A stretch of 64,000 nucleotides of DNA from Ashinkailepas kermadecensis. Lineage: Eukaryota; Arthropoda; Thecostraca; Neolepadidae. The position numbers and the translations under genes were made by a program. Location of the stretch: positions 367,501 to 431,500 of the forward strand of contig JAOTOM010004745.1 of NCBI GenBank assembly GCA_034440615.1. The letters run 5' to 3'. Shown one piece after another: positions 20,506 to 31,999 of this stretch (position 1 is the stretch's first letter; the number at the start of each line of letters is the position of its first letter). The notes under the pieces are model-generated. The model ran no database searches. It was given only the letters and a program-made list of their open reading frames with translations, and was not told the origin of the DNA.

Positions 20506-22660
20506 CAGCTGTAATGATAATTAAGGATGCATATCGAATTTGTTCAGCTTCAGCATATTTCTGTCGGCGGGCGGGAGGATGGAGTCGTGGTGGATTCCGC
20601 GCTCCGATCCACCTCCAATAGCTTAGCATAAACCGGTTAGGCTTTGCATAGGAAGCAGAGGCGCAGCCAAGGGGAGCGCGGGGCCAGGGCCCCCTTAGGA
20701 ACCAAACATACAACAGATAAAACAACACTTGAGATTTTCACGACGCAAAAAACAAAATGTTATGCCCGCTTCAAGCGCCGAAGGCAACATTTGCAACATT
20801 TGGGGTGGGCTTTTCTCCCAATAAGGAATGAGAATTACCATCCCATATATTTGCCACAGTTAGGTGAACTGGCATGTTTATTGTAGGCTATCATCACTAT
20901 GAAGGTAAAGACCATTGGTTTTCTTATGATTTCCAGAACTAATATTACCACACTGACAAACCATTGACTCGATTTTTCTTCTTCGCATATACCAAACACT
21001 AAAGTACCGATTTTATCACAGCAAGTCCTTCTATTTTCGTATGAAAGAGATAAAGAAGAATAAATAAAGAAGAAAAGATAAAGATACTCTTTATCCTCCT
21101 TCTTTCTTGTGCAATTTGCGTTGAAATGTGTGCGGATGAAAGTGTGGCATGACGCAATTATTGTTGCAAATAGCATTCTTAGGAAACAAAACTCAATTCT
21201 ATAAACCATGCGGTGCACGCAGTCAAAGTTTACTTTATCCCCTGAAGTACCGAAATATACTGTCTTGGCTCAGCACCAATCTGACCAAGGCCCCAGATCC
21301 ATTGACCAATCATGCTAGTTGTCAGGCTAGGAATAACCAAACGCGTCGCCATGCTGGTCTCAGAAAGACAAGCTGACATTAAAACAGGATTCAAGTACTG
21401 GCAATGTGCCTGTCAGTATGCAATGGAAAATGGGTAGGATCCTATTGGAAATTTCCACGCACCCCATTGCTCTGCAGTTTTCTCAATTATCAAAATTATG
21501 ACTGTCTCGGTTCGTTACATATTAATTGTTCTTCTTCATGCTTGCATTAATCAACGCAACACCAGGTGTTTGCACCCGCCCCTCCCCTTCCACACCTGAC
21601 CCCTCGACCCTGGGCATGACTGGAGATTCCGGGTGGGGAGGGGGAGGGGCCTGGAACCCCTGGTTTGGTGCCTCGCTAATGATAAGTTGTCATTTTCCCA
21701 ATTCAAGCCGAAAATAAGTCTTGAAAACAAAGATTTGGACCCCCCCTGGCTTTGTGAGAGATATGCAGCCTTGACCCTGGGGTTGCAACCCCTCTTTGGT
21801 GTTTCTGTAGCATCAGTGGAAAACGGTCTGCGCCAACAAGCTTCATTTTGTTGGTCCATTATGGGGCATTCGTTGTGCGTTTTTGTATGTTTCATGTTTT
21901 GTAAAGCTTAGATAGTGTCCTATTTCTAGTGGTTTAAAAAAAAAACTTAACGCCGAGCATTTTGGTCCCGCGCTCGTGATCTCGTAGGTATGTTCCAGAT
22001 TTGGATACAACACATAACAGAAATGGCTGGTTAAAATGCAATGGAGTTCCGCATAAATATGCAGGCAATTATTGTAGAACGCTTTGTGTAAAGCGTATTG
22101 TGATGTTAGATGAGGTCACTGACCTGGGACTATTTTTCGTGAGTATATCCCGGCGGATTCCCACAGATCTCGCGCCTATTGCTTTTCAAGCTTGGACCCA
22201 CATAGATGGCAAACTATACATTACATCATTATGAAATACGCATCACCTTATCCAACATCCAGTTGACAGTTCAACGACGGGTCTGATGGTCCTATAGCCT
22301 TCACGCGCTCCTGTGCAGGCAAGGTCGAGTCACGCAGGGTTAATATGAGGTTTAGATTTTGGAGCCCAATACGTAATTTGCGACCTTGTGGGATAAAATT
22401 GAACGCCGAATTAGTAATCAACAACCAAAATGTTCCTAGAACTAGCATTGACCGACTTTGAGCCCATGTGCCTGTGCTGACAGCACGGGCAGGAACGGCG
22501 AAATGTCAGTTTACCAAAGGTGGTCCAAACTATTCGTAAGGTAATTTTGGTTGTCGAATTCGAATTTGACGTTCATTTTTACCTTTGGGTTTGGGTTGGC
22601 AACTTAAGCTCTTCGAATCCCAAAACCAAAGCTCCATGTTAACCCTGCGGGACGACCGGA
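20506..22660. other. No gene seen
   Basis: No supported gene. Around 20650-20700 a CAGAGGCGCAGCCAAGGGG-type sequence resembles termini of hAT-like elements but no matching partner end was found. Short frames lack recognisable features. Confidence 0.4.
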
Positions 22661-22667
22661 CCTACAC

Positions 22668-23073
22668 ATGAGCACATGCATGCTATGCCATCTTGGTCTC
22701 TTGATTCATCCGAAGGACCCCATCCTAGAGGAAAATGCAAAAGACGTGGTGTACCGAACATCATGCCAGTGCGGCGCCACTTACATAGGCGAGAGCGGCC
22801 GCCCCAAATGCGTCCGCCTAAAAGAAGAACAAGTAGCTGCCCTCAAGCATGGCATTGCCGATACCTCTCCACTGGCGGAACACCGGGCCCAGTGCGGCCA
22901 AGCGTTCGACCCGTCTAAGGCTGACACTGGCAGTGGAATCCTCCTGGAGCAGACGTGTAGTTAGAGAGGCCATTGCAATAAGGCTGCACTCGCCATCTCA
23001 GAACCAAGACGTGGGAAAGTTTTCCCTGAGTTCGATATGGGACTGCGTGCTGCACTCCCGTGCCAACTGTTAA
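22668..23073 (+). pseudogene. Penelope-like element GIY-YIG endonuclease fragment 1
   Basis: The frame from 22668 reads LLIHPKDPI, then VVYRTSCQCGATYIGESGR, followed by SPLAEHRAQCGQAFD, the GIY-YIG nuclease order of Penelope-like elements (VY, Cys pair, YIGE-GR, AEH). After about 22930 the similarity moves into another frame (ESSWSRRVVREAIAIRLHS, QNQDVGKFSLSSIWD), the conserved C-terminal end. One small indel therefore breaks the gene. No RT domain precedes it here. Confidence 0.75.
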
Positions 23074-23218
23074 TTTACCGGTTGTAAATGGCTTGCACAC
23101 TCCGAAGCCAAATAATTGTGTTGTTCAAAATGTGGGACTCGAAATGAGGTGAGCGGCACGAATTTAACTGTCCTTCAGTGATGTCTGAAGTGAAATGTTT
23201 GCGATGTCCCCTATATAT

Positions 23219-23220
23219 GA

Positions 23221-23277
<57 letters not shown>
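23219..23277. repeat. (TA)n microsatellite
   Basis: About 29 TA dinucleotides between the two Penelope-like fragments. Confidence 0.95.
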
Positions 23278-23279
<2 letters not shown>

Positions 23280-23345
23280 TGAAATATTTCAGAGACATAT
23301 TAAAGGGTTTATAAGAATGATAATCATATTTCTGGGATGACCCTT

Positions 23346-24262
23346 TTTTTAAAAGAATTAATGAGCTTTCGGAGCTCCTAGCGGCTCCGTAGTCAGATGG
23401 TATGTTCAAAGAGAAGACAAGGTCTTCGCCGCTAACGGCTACCGAAAGAAAAGCGCTTAGTCTGCTGCACGAAAACACAAAGACCGAAAAGGAAAACTAA
23501 TAACAGGCAGAGATATATTTCAGTTCCATATTACCCGGGCATTGGAGATATATTGGAGTTGCATATTACATGCATGGCGCCTGGAACACCGCCTGAGGCC
23601 CCTGGGAGTTGTCATCGCTCATGCCTCTGGTCAATCCTTAAAAACAGACTGTGCCAACGTCTCAAAGACCGAAGATATCGGGGGAAAAACTCGCGAACCA
23701 TCTACCGCCTAACATGCGAATGCAACCCAATGTACATTGGCGAGAGTGGTCGGCCGCTGGACAAGCGCTTGAGGGAACACCGGAACGCTCTCTCCAAGAC
23801 CCAACCAGAAAAGTCCGCAGTTGCTGAACACGCTGTAAATACTCGACACGATATCCATTGGAACGACGTGGAGATTCCGGGACGTGAAACACAGTTTAGG
23901 AGAAGGAAGCTGTTATAATTATACCATATTAGAAAGTCGGGACCAGAGCTGAATCGGGATAGGGGTTTAGAATGGTCGACCATCTGGAGAGTGGCTAATA
24001 TTGACGAGCGGTAGTCTTGGGGAGGGTTGGGGAGAATTAGGGATGTCAATTGTGATGTATTTTATAGTCTACCGTTTCTTTACTACGTGGAAGTTTCAAG
24101 TGTGATGTTTTACACTCTCTGCCGTGTTTTACTGCATTGAAGTGACGCATTAATCACTGCTCGTGTCCTGTGTTTGAAATTTTGTGGAAAACCTTAATTG
24201 TCTTCTCTTTGAATATACCATCGGACGACGGAGCCGCTATGAGCTCCGAAAGCTCATTAATT
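23346..24262 (+). mobile_element. Penelope-like element remnant flanked by inverted repeats
   Basis: About 65 bp at 23350-23415 (aatgagctttcggagctcct, gcggctccgt, gatggtat, aaagagaagac) recurs in inverted orientation at 24199-24258. Between the two lies the GIY-YIG fragment at 23553-23918. Penelope-like elements may carry LTR-like repeats in direct or inverted orientation. This arrangement therefore delimits a deleted element of about 0.9 kb that kept only its 3' nuclease. No target duplication was identified. Confidence 0.6.
23553..23918 (+). pseudogene. Penelope-like GIY-YIG endonuclease fragment 2
   Basis: An open stretch of 121 codons containing RTIYRLTCECNPMYIGESGR, then LDKRLREHRNAL, KSAVAEHAVNTRHDIHW and EIPGRETQFRRRKLL. 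The Y..YIGESGR core, R in RLREH and downstream AEH/H match the GIY-YIG fold of Penelope-like elements. The nuclease fragment itself is open, but the RT is absent and the frame stops at 23916-23918, before the usual end. This copy differs from the 22.7-kb one, so two families are present. Confidence 0.75.
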
Positions 24263-24884
24263 GTTTTAAAAAATGTCAGAAATATTATTATCTATGTATG
24301 GGTCATGTGAGCGTATTATGTCCCCGCTCCTTTTTTCCCTCGGTGTAGTCGATTGTTGGAACCAAAAATAACCCGAATGAATTAGAGCGTGCAATAATGA
24401 AATGCCCTTCAATGATGTCAAACTTTCATCTCGATCGCTTATGTTGTTATTACAATCTTGGTTTGTCCAAGGATTGATGAGACAAGTCGAAGTACAAACC
24501 TTTCGAAACATCTATCTTAAAATCCAGTGAAGTCCGAGAATCGTCCAAAAACCTAATCGTTTTTTTCTTCAAATACCAAAAATAAATGACTGAAAGTGTG
24601 GAAAGGATGCGGCACTCGAATTCCGGCATTTTCGTTGTGCTTGTAGTTAGATAGCTCATATGGTTGTTTTGTTACGCTTGCATAGACACACTTCCATGTA
24701 TTTTGTATTTGCATTGACGCGCTCTGACGGATGATTGGACCACGAGAATGTGTGAGGGGTCAGACGTCTCTAAGGGGCTGGACCAGAGTATGCAGGGGCA
24801 TTGCCCAGCAAACACAAACAGATTAACAGCATATGTCGCCAACGTTTGACGTAGCTGGACCACAAAAAATGAACCAAAAATGAA
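24263..24884. other. No gene seen
   Basis: AT-rich spacer with only short unsupported frames. Confidence 0.4.
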
Positions 24885-25307
24885 GTGTACCTGATGTCAG
24901 CTAAACGTTCCCTCTCCAAAATACATCCCGGGCAGCCATCGTTTATGACGAGGCCTAAAGACAAGGACAGGATCCGAGCCGGTGAGCCGTTGTACACGAA
25001 CGCGCCGATAGGGGTGCACCACATCGACCTGTTGATGCCGACGACCAGCGGTGGTAGTGGGATCTTCACAAGGTACGCAAACCACACGTGCCAGCACACC
25101 CTCAAGACTAGCATGCTACGAATGGGGTTGGCACCGGCGGCCATCCAGAACGCACAGATGATCCGATCCAGACACATGGTAGACTGGTATGCTTCCTGCC
25201 GCACTGAGGAGGAGCTTCTGGATGAAGACCGAGTGGGCAACCAGCGCCTCAGAGGTCTCGGCGTTGGACATCGGAACGGTCTGACGTCCGGCAAACTGAC
25301 ACCTTAA
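24885..25307 (+). pseudogene. Crypton-like tyrosine recombinase C-terminal fragment
   Basis: A 140-codon frame. Residues from about 30 on read AGEPLYTNAPIGVHHI, then GSGIFTRYANHTCQHTLKTS, MLRMGLAPAAIQNAQ and SRHMVDWYAS. This matches the C-terminal catalytic order of tyrosine recombinases (H-x-x-R-H-T, helix with L/M-x-x-G, IQ, H/R-S, Y nucleophile). The preceding PLYT..PIG segment is most like Crypton-type recombinases. The catalytic Arg position is Gln (HTCQHT) and the second conserved His region reads MIRSR, so the enzyme is probably dead. The N-terminal part is missing. DIRS-type recombinase is the alternative. Confidence 0.5.
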
Positions 25308-25435
25308 GATTAGAGCCTTTAACAGCTAAGCTGACCCATTTTTCGTGAAGAACCGACACTGCCGCCCCAGCAAGAGGAGCTGAAGCCAACCACTGCGGGA
25401 CTGTCGCCCCCGTACCAGCGATACCAGTGGTCTCG

Positions 25436-25968
25436 CCGCCGCACCAGCAGCACCAGGGATGGCCGCCGACGCACCAGCAGCACCAGAGATGGCCGCCGCC
25501 GCAACAGCAGCACCAGAGATGGCCGCCGACGCACCAGCAGCACCAGAGATGGCCGCCGCCGCACCAGCAACCCCAGAGATGGCCGCCGCGGCACCAGCAA
25601 CACCAGGGATGGCCGCCGCCATACCAGCAGCACCAGGGACGGCCGCCGACGCACCAGCAGCACCAGAGATGGCCGCCGCCATACCAGCAGCACCAGGGAC
25701 GGCCGCCGACGCACCAGCAGCACCAGAGATGGCCGCCGCCGCACCAGCAACACCAGAGATGGCCGCCGCCGCACCAGCAGCACTATGGATGGCCGCCGCG
25801 GCACCAGCAACACCAGGGATGGCCGCCGCCATACCAGCAGCACCAGGGACGGCCGCCGCCACACCAGCAGCACCAGGGACGGCCGCCGCCACACCAGCAG
25901 TACCAGGAACCGCCGATACCACATCAGCAGTACCAGGGACGGTCGCCGCCATCCTTTCAGAACGTTAG
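25436..25968. repeat. 30-bp minisatellite
   Basis: About 17 copies of caccagcagcaccagagatg followed by gccgccgccg. The unit is a multiple of three without stops, so all frames on both strands stay open (Pro/Gln-rich, Ala-rich or Leu/Val-rich). These frames are not evidence for a protein. Confidence 0.93.
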
Positions 25969-26458
25969 CCTTGGGCATTGACTGAGCGGATTGGTGTCCT
26001 TTCATTTTTTGTTTTCATAGGTGAAAAACATTTATAATAACTCATCTATGTACCACTCCACCGAATACGACGGTTAGCAGGATTTCTCTTTTGATGTTGT
26101 TTATTTTGACGGACTCGCTAAAGCTTGTCCGTTAAACCTGTTTTTTTAGAAGTGCAAGTGCAATTTTGGGAAATGCACGAATGCAGGGCATTTTTGGCAC
26201 AGGCATTCGGTCACTCATCGCCCCTATATATGCCTGACACAGATAATGATACTGCAATTCCTTTTCAGTTTTTCATTATGTCATGTACTTGTTGAGCGTT
26301 CGTTTCTGTAGCATGTCTGCGCCTGTGCCAAATTGTACTTTTGTCGTTGACTGTCGTGATGCCAATATTGCAAGGAAGAAGTCTTCAACATCCTAGATTC
26401 TATCTACCTACTTAGCGACCTACATAGCATTCAGCTGACCATTGGTTCTGGCCTTCAG
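25969..26458. other. Intron end before exon A
   Basis: No gene. It ends in a pyrimidine-rich ttctggccttcag acceptor at 26446-26458. Confidence 0.6.
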
Positions 26459-26663
26459 GTGGCATGGATTCATATAGACCATGAGATGATCATCAGTATC
26501 CACGACAAGATGATCACCAACATCCCGCGATATCGTGTGGTGCAGGACGATCACACGTCCGTTTTGCACATCTCCAGCGTGACGCCTGAGGACAGCGGCT
26601 ACTACATGTGCCAGGTCAACACCGACCCGCTGTTGTCTCAGGTCGGCTTCCTCAATGTCCAGG
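26459..26663 (+). CDS. Exon A: second half of Ig domain 1, lachesin/DIP-like protein
   Basis: The exon is bounded by acceptor ...gccttcag and donor GTGAGT (26664-26669). It encodes VAWIHIDHEMIISIHDKMIT, NIPRYRVVQ, TSVLHISSVTPEDSGYYMC and QVNTDPLLSQVGFLNVQ. The VAWI start at strand C, the D-x-G-Y-Y-x-C of strand F, and QVNTDP are characteristic of the first Ig domain in lachesins, Dpr-interacting proteins and related IgLON-like adhesion proteins of arthropods. These are cell-surface molecules, usually signal-peptide bearing and GPI- or membrane-anchored, acting in neuronal and epithelial adhesion. The first half of Ig1 with its first Cys must lie upstream and was not found. The exon ends in phase 1 (G). 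Confidence 0.85.
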
Positions 26664-26969
26664 GTGAGTGTGGTTGCCATGATGTCGAGGGTGATTCTGG
26701 ATACCCCACTGTTCCGGATCAATTCTAATATCTTCAGGATGAGCCGACTTCCTCGATGTGAACGATGCATCCTGCTTGTTCAGCCCACAGGGAAAGTTCG
26801 GCAACCTTTGTGGTCGGGAGAGTCGGGATGCTTCACAGCTTGCGGTGAATTCTACTTGTTCCATGTGATTGCTCAAACGTGAGCAGGGAGAGGTGCGCTC
26901 AACTGTGGCTCTGGTTTGGCCGTGGATTGGTGCGAAATATTTCGATTCCAGGAAAAGAGTCGAAAGACG
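26664..26969. other. Start of large intron
   Basis: Sequence after the GTGAGT donor; no feature seen. The intron to exon B is about 19.8 kb. Confidence 0.5.
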
Positions 26970-27565
26970 AAAAGTCAACTGACAAAAATCGAATGGAAAA
27001 TAGTTGAAAGGGATCAAATGGATTGAAGTGAGTGATATCAGGTGAACAGTAGAAAAGTCAAAGGTAAAAAATATAAGGAATAAAAATAAAATGGCATAAT
27101 GTTCAACGGACTACAAGTTAAAAACGTAACAGTTGAAGCTATGCAAATCGAACAAACAAAAACTCAACATGACAAAAATATAAAGGGACAAAAATTGGAG
27201 GGACAGAAGTCAAATGGGAAAAGTCAAGCTGCCTAAAAGTTGAATGAGGAAATGTTAAGTGCACTAGAAGTCAAAATAATAAAGGTGGAAGGTATCAAGG
27301 TCAAAAGGGCAAAAATCAAAATGATAAAAATTGAAAGGATCAAGGTCGGATTGGAAAAGCAAAGGGAACGGGAACGGTAAAGTGAATCGGGGAGTGAGAT
27401 CGGGAGTCGAACGGAGGAATGGAATCGAGGAGCGGGACCGGGGAACGGGACCGGTCCATCGGATTTGAGAACAGAACTGAGGAACTAGATCGGGGAACAG
27501 GACCTAAGAACGGGATCGGGGAACGGGACTGAGGAGTGAAACTTTGGGAACAATACTGGGCAGTT
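26970..27565. repeat. Degenerate purine-rich simple repeats
   Basis: Two adjoining tracts. The first (26970-27350) is built on aaaagtcaaa-like words. The second (27360-27560) is built on gggaacgggaccgg / gatcggggaa words. Strongly purine-biased on the + strand. A short (TA)n follows at 27568-27591. Confidence 0.7.
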
Positions 27566-27591
27566 CGTATATATATATATATATATATATA

Positions 27592-30500
27592 CCTTTCAGA
27601 ATCTAAGCAACATCATGCACATACATAAAGCAATGAGCTGTCATGTGATTCCCAAGCTACAGTGGCTTGCCAGTACCTATTTTCCTTTCAGCATGCATAG
27701 TTAGGAAGCGGAATTTGTTGTCTGGTTCTGACCTAGCTTGACCTACCCGGTTTTAAGGCTTTAATTACTATGATCAAGGTAATGTCATTCATGCATGTTA
27801 GTTCTTTAAAAACAATGCGGAAAGAAAATAAGCCCTGTCATTCTAAATCATTTTTACAGAATCAAGTTGAGATCCATATTGTAACAAAGTTTCTAGAAAT
27901 GTACTGTTTGGACCGAAAAATATGTATACCGGCATAGTACCATAATGATGGTCTGTAACTGTGGGCGCTGTGACCCCGTAAGCCAGCCGACCTACCGTAC
28001 CCCGTAAATGTCGTGCCCAGTTCCGCCCGGCGCGGGCCGCGCGGTCATCGGCCCGGAATCGAATCAGCGCTTTTCGGGCCGGTGCCCGGCAACCGTGACG
28101 TGGCTTTCATCAGCCGGTCGCGGCCGTACCTGACGACAGGCCCCCGCAGAGAGTCGTCGAGAGATCGTTGCCGGACGCGGTCCTGCGGTTGGTTGGTTCG
28201 TTCGCTGCGTGTGTATGTTTTTCGTATGACAGTCGAATACTTGTAATTTTCGGCAGGCAACAGTCTAGTACAAATTCGTATAAACGTTTCGCGCACCAAA
28301 TAACGAAATCGCACAATATACCGTGCAGAAAACATTGAACTTTCACGACCGGAGGATGCGGATGCGAGATCGAAACCCTAGTTTATCACTTGACCTATAT
28401 AGAGTCCCAAAATACTTTTTCTACAATATATTCATCTAACCTTCTCTCATGACCTCGTTGTCGCCTCAAATGCAAAACTAAGATCTGTTTCAGGCTCTCC
28501 GTAATCAGGGCTTCCCAGCGATGTGTCGGCTTTTATCCTAGCTTAGGCAGTTAGGAAATTAATATGGTGACTTTCAGAGACCATCCCCCTCCGAACCGGC
28601 CAAGATGGATTTACTGGCCGGCACGGCGAGGGTTAACCCGGCATTCACTGTGGGGATCTGCCCCGTCGAATTTTCGCGATACCTTGAAAACGGATTGTCA
28701 TATCTCCACGAAGTTTTCATTAGCTGTCAATTCAATAGCTATTGCTGAAGAGCTGTCAATTGTCAATTGACTACGCCTCTTGTCAACGAAAAGGCATAAG
28801 GTCATGGTAGGTCAGGCGAATGTGACGCCATGTTGGCCGATTTTTGACGAGAATGTATCTGTGCACACAAATTGTTAGAGAAACTGAACGAATAAAGATA
28901 TTTGATGTCCGCTAACGGAAGACGGGATACAATTAGTGGAGAAGTGACATGCTGTGCCGTAGGTTTTGTTTTTACATTTTGCGTTGAAACTTGGGTATGA
29001 TAAAGTTAAGAAACATTAACAGCAAATTACTGTCGAAATTGTTGCCCTTGGATTCAAAATTTGGACAACATGAAACAAGCTGTCCAAGACATAACGATGC
29101 AGAATAACGCTGTTTACCACGAACAAAATATGTACTTGGTTCGGTATGGGATCGAGATATACTGGTTCGTACTTACCAGAAAAGTACTAGTTTTATGGTC
29201 TTATTATAATAGGGAATCGTATGCAAGAGTTAGTACAAAAATGAGCGAAGGCAATAATGGCGACGGTGACACAATTATGCTTTTGGTTTCCGTAGTTCAC
29301 ATTTGTGTGGATGGTTCCCAATTTCTTGGGTGGTTTCCTCTATTCATTAATTTTTTTGGGGCTCCGATGAGTTTACAAGAAGTGTGAAATATAGCCGTTG
29401 AAGTACGGAGACCTTATATTAGTAGAAGAGTTGCTTTGTTCTTCATGTGGATCACCTACGCGAGTGTAGGTGCAGTGGTGCATACATGGATGTGGACATC
29501 TCTGGTGGAGCAAGGATCCATTTTTACCACCGCACCAGGGCAATGAATGAGCGAGGACCAAACAGGCCAAGGAACCAAAAGGCCTGTGGTGGGAGTATAT
29601 TGTTCCTTAGTGGACGGAAGAAGAGTACATCGAAAACTTCAGAGTAAGGGGACGGCATTTCTGGTAGGTTTGACCAAGTGTGTGAGCAAGTGTGATGAAC
29701 GTGATTCTGAAGATGCGACCACTCGTTTTCGTCGCTCGTGCTTACTTTTTAATTTGAACGATGACGTCATAGTCACGTCGGTACGGTGTGATGACGTCAT
29801 AGCTATGGCCCTGAGGCTTTGATTGGCTAACGCTACAAACTGTTCACATACCTTAATGAGATGGTCGAAGTAGGCTAACCAAACTTAACATAGCATAACA
29901 TAACATAAGATAACCTAACCTAATATAATACAATATACTATAATCGAATGTAATATAAACTAATATAAACTAATACAAACTAATATATTGTAATCTAAAA
30001 TCACAACCGTACTTTATATCGTGACGTCATCCGTACGTCACAACCCGATGGGTGCAGCCTGTGCAGTTTCCGTCGGTGTTCTTGTGGAATAATAGTGGTA
30101 CGGGATCTGTGTGATAAAGAGGCGGAAATAAGCATTTTCGACGTGAAGAAGTGTTCATTGAACTGCTCGGAGTGTCCCTTTCATCACATCTGAGAAGCGC
30201 CAGGTAAGGGATGGATAAATTATCGCACAAAAAAACAGCAGTGTGGCATGGATGGCGCATTATATAAATTATAGCTATGATAAACCGAGAGGTAAGCACA
30301 GACCCCGAAAAATGAGTGGTCGCATCTTCCGAATTACGTTCATAAACATCGTATTCCGAAAGAAAATCCCAAAAATTCTCAACAAACCTTTTATCAAAAT
30401 AATACCGTATCTTGTTGACATGCATCATGCTGATACCCACCATTGCAGATTGTGATGCACAGACATTTCTTAGTACAAATCCAGGTAAGAGGATTACATA

Positions 30501-30900
30501 TGATGTTGTCGGTTAAACAATATCAGTTGATAAGGATAGGTATTTTGCATCCATATTACTCAAGAAGTTAGGTATCTCAGACCCATAAATTACCCATAAA
30601 TTTGGGTACCCATTACCCATAAATTAGGTATCTCAGAACAAAGCAGAAAGGTGCTGAGTAGCTGAGTAGCTGTTGGATTAAATTGTGTTTGACTAACTTA
30701 TGTTAAGGTTGACTATGTTATGTTATGCTGTTATGTTGACTAAGTTATGCTTAAGGGCATTGTTTCCAATGCAAATTTTGGCATCCTACTCCACTTGTGT
30801 CAACATCTCACACATAAACAAACACTTTATTTTAGCCCTGGATTATTATTACCATCATTATTTATTAATATATGTATATATATATATATATATAATAACC
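27592..30900. other. Intronic spacer, no gene; CpG-rich patch at 27990-28230
   Basis: No supported gene. A patch of about 240 bp (27990-28230) is GC- and CpG-rich (cgcccggcgcgggccgcgcg) inside AT-rich DNA. Around 29880-30000 there are CCTAA-like and TAATATAAAC-like simple repeats, and TA repeats at 30875-30892. Confidence 0.45.
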
Positions 30901-30904
30901 TTTA

Positions 30905-30957
30905 CACGTTTAACCCAGCTGGACTTTGTGGCTCTTATTAATTAATCCAATCATTTT
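30905..30957 (+). mobile_element. 3'-end relic of a CR1-like LINE
   Basis: The words ttgtggctcttattaa and ttttatgact match the extreme 3' end of LINE copy 3 (57100-57145). This suggests an almost completely truncated insertion directly upstream of copy 2. Confidence 0.5.
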
Positions 30958-31196
30958 ATGACTAGGACTTGAAATGAAAAGTATATAAGCATGTCCTTCT
31001 GGGAAACTAGTCAATGGGGTGCGGAGGGATGAAGTGGCATTGTCATCTCAGGGATATGCCAAGAGTGACAGCCTAGGCAATATAACCTCAGTCAGCAAAT
31101 AGGGATATCAGTAGTTCAAGGGGGCAGAGTGGTAGTTCATCCAGAGATGAAAGAGCTACTGAACATGAAAAAGCCAAAGCTGGTTATGAAACATAT

Positions 31197-31893
31197 GTGA
31201 AGTGTATGATGCTTAATGCTCAGAGTATTCGATCCAAATTTGATGAGTTCAAGTCTTATGTTGCTGAGGAGGAACCAGATTTTGTTCGCATTACTGAGGC
31301 GTGGGTCAGTGAGGGGTATTTTGGGGATAACTTGCAGGACTATGAGATCCAGGGATACAATATGTTTTCGTACAATAGGGGTCCAGCAGTGAAAGGGGGT
31401 GGTGTAATGCTCTATGTGAATAGCTTATTCAGTTCTAAAAAAGTAGCGGATGTGGTAAAAAATGTGTCTGTGGAGTCCATTTGGCTTGATGTCGCTGTGG
31501 GAAAAAGGCAACAGCAATAAACTGAGGATATGAGCTTTGTACCAATCAGGAACCTTGCGACATTCTCAGCAACTGAAGCTCGATAAGGTGATTTGCGAGG
31601 AAGTCAGTAGAAACTTTCTGAGGAAATGCCTTATTCTTGGTGACTTTAATCTAAAAGAATATGAAAATGTTGGTGTTGGCTCCCCATCATGTCAAATGTT
31701 TTGGAAATGCCTTGAAGAGGACCTGTTCTTACACCAGTTTGTAACGGAACCAACTAGGCAGGGCTCATTCTTGGACCTTATCTTCTCAGATTTAAGTAAT
31801 TTAGTTCAAGACTTGACTGTAGGAGAAACTATCGGAAGAACTGACCATAACAGTGAGATTCAAGGCACAAGTAGCGGGCACAATCAAGGATAA
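31197..31893 (+). pseudogene. LINE ORF2 endonuclease (copy 2)
   Basis: Two frames, 31197-31520 and 31537-31893, together show MMLNAQSIRSK, FVRITEAWVS, LILGDFNLKE, FLDLIFSDL and a damaged D-H-N site (GRTDHNSEIQG). The frame is lost near 31510 and again near 31850. The arrangement is that of copy 1, but the last catalytic block is disrupted. Confidence 0.85.
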
Positions 31894-31999
31894 TTTCGCA
31901 AAGGTTCGTAATTTTAACAGGGCAGACTTTGACTGCATGAGAGCGGCTTCAAGTGCCATATAATGGGAAGAAGAATTCTCTAATTTAAATGCCTGTGAA

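Noticed and set aside
25319..26005. Long frames on both strands (Pro/Gln-, Ala- and Leu/Val-rich)
   Set aside because: All come from the 30-bp tandem repeat, divisible by three; no independent support.
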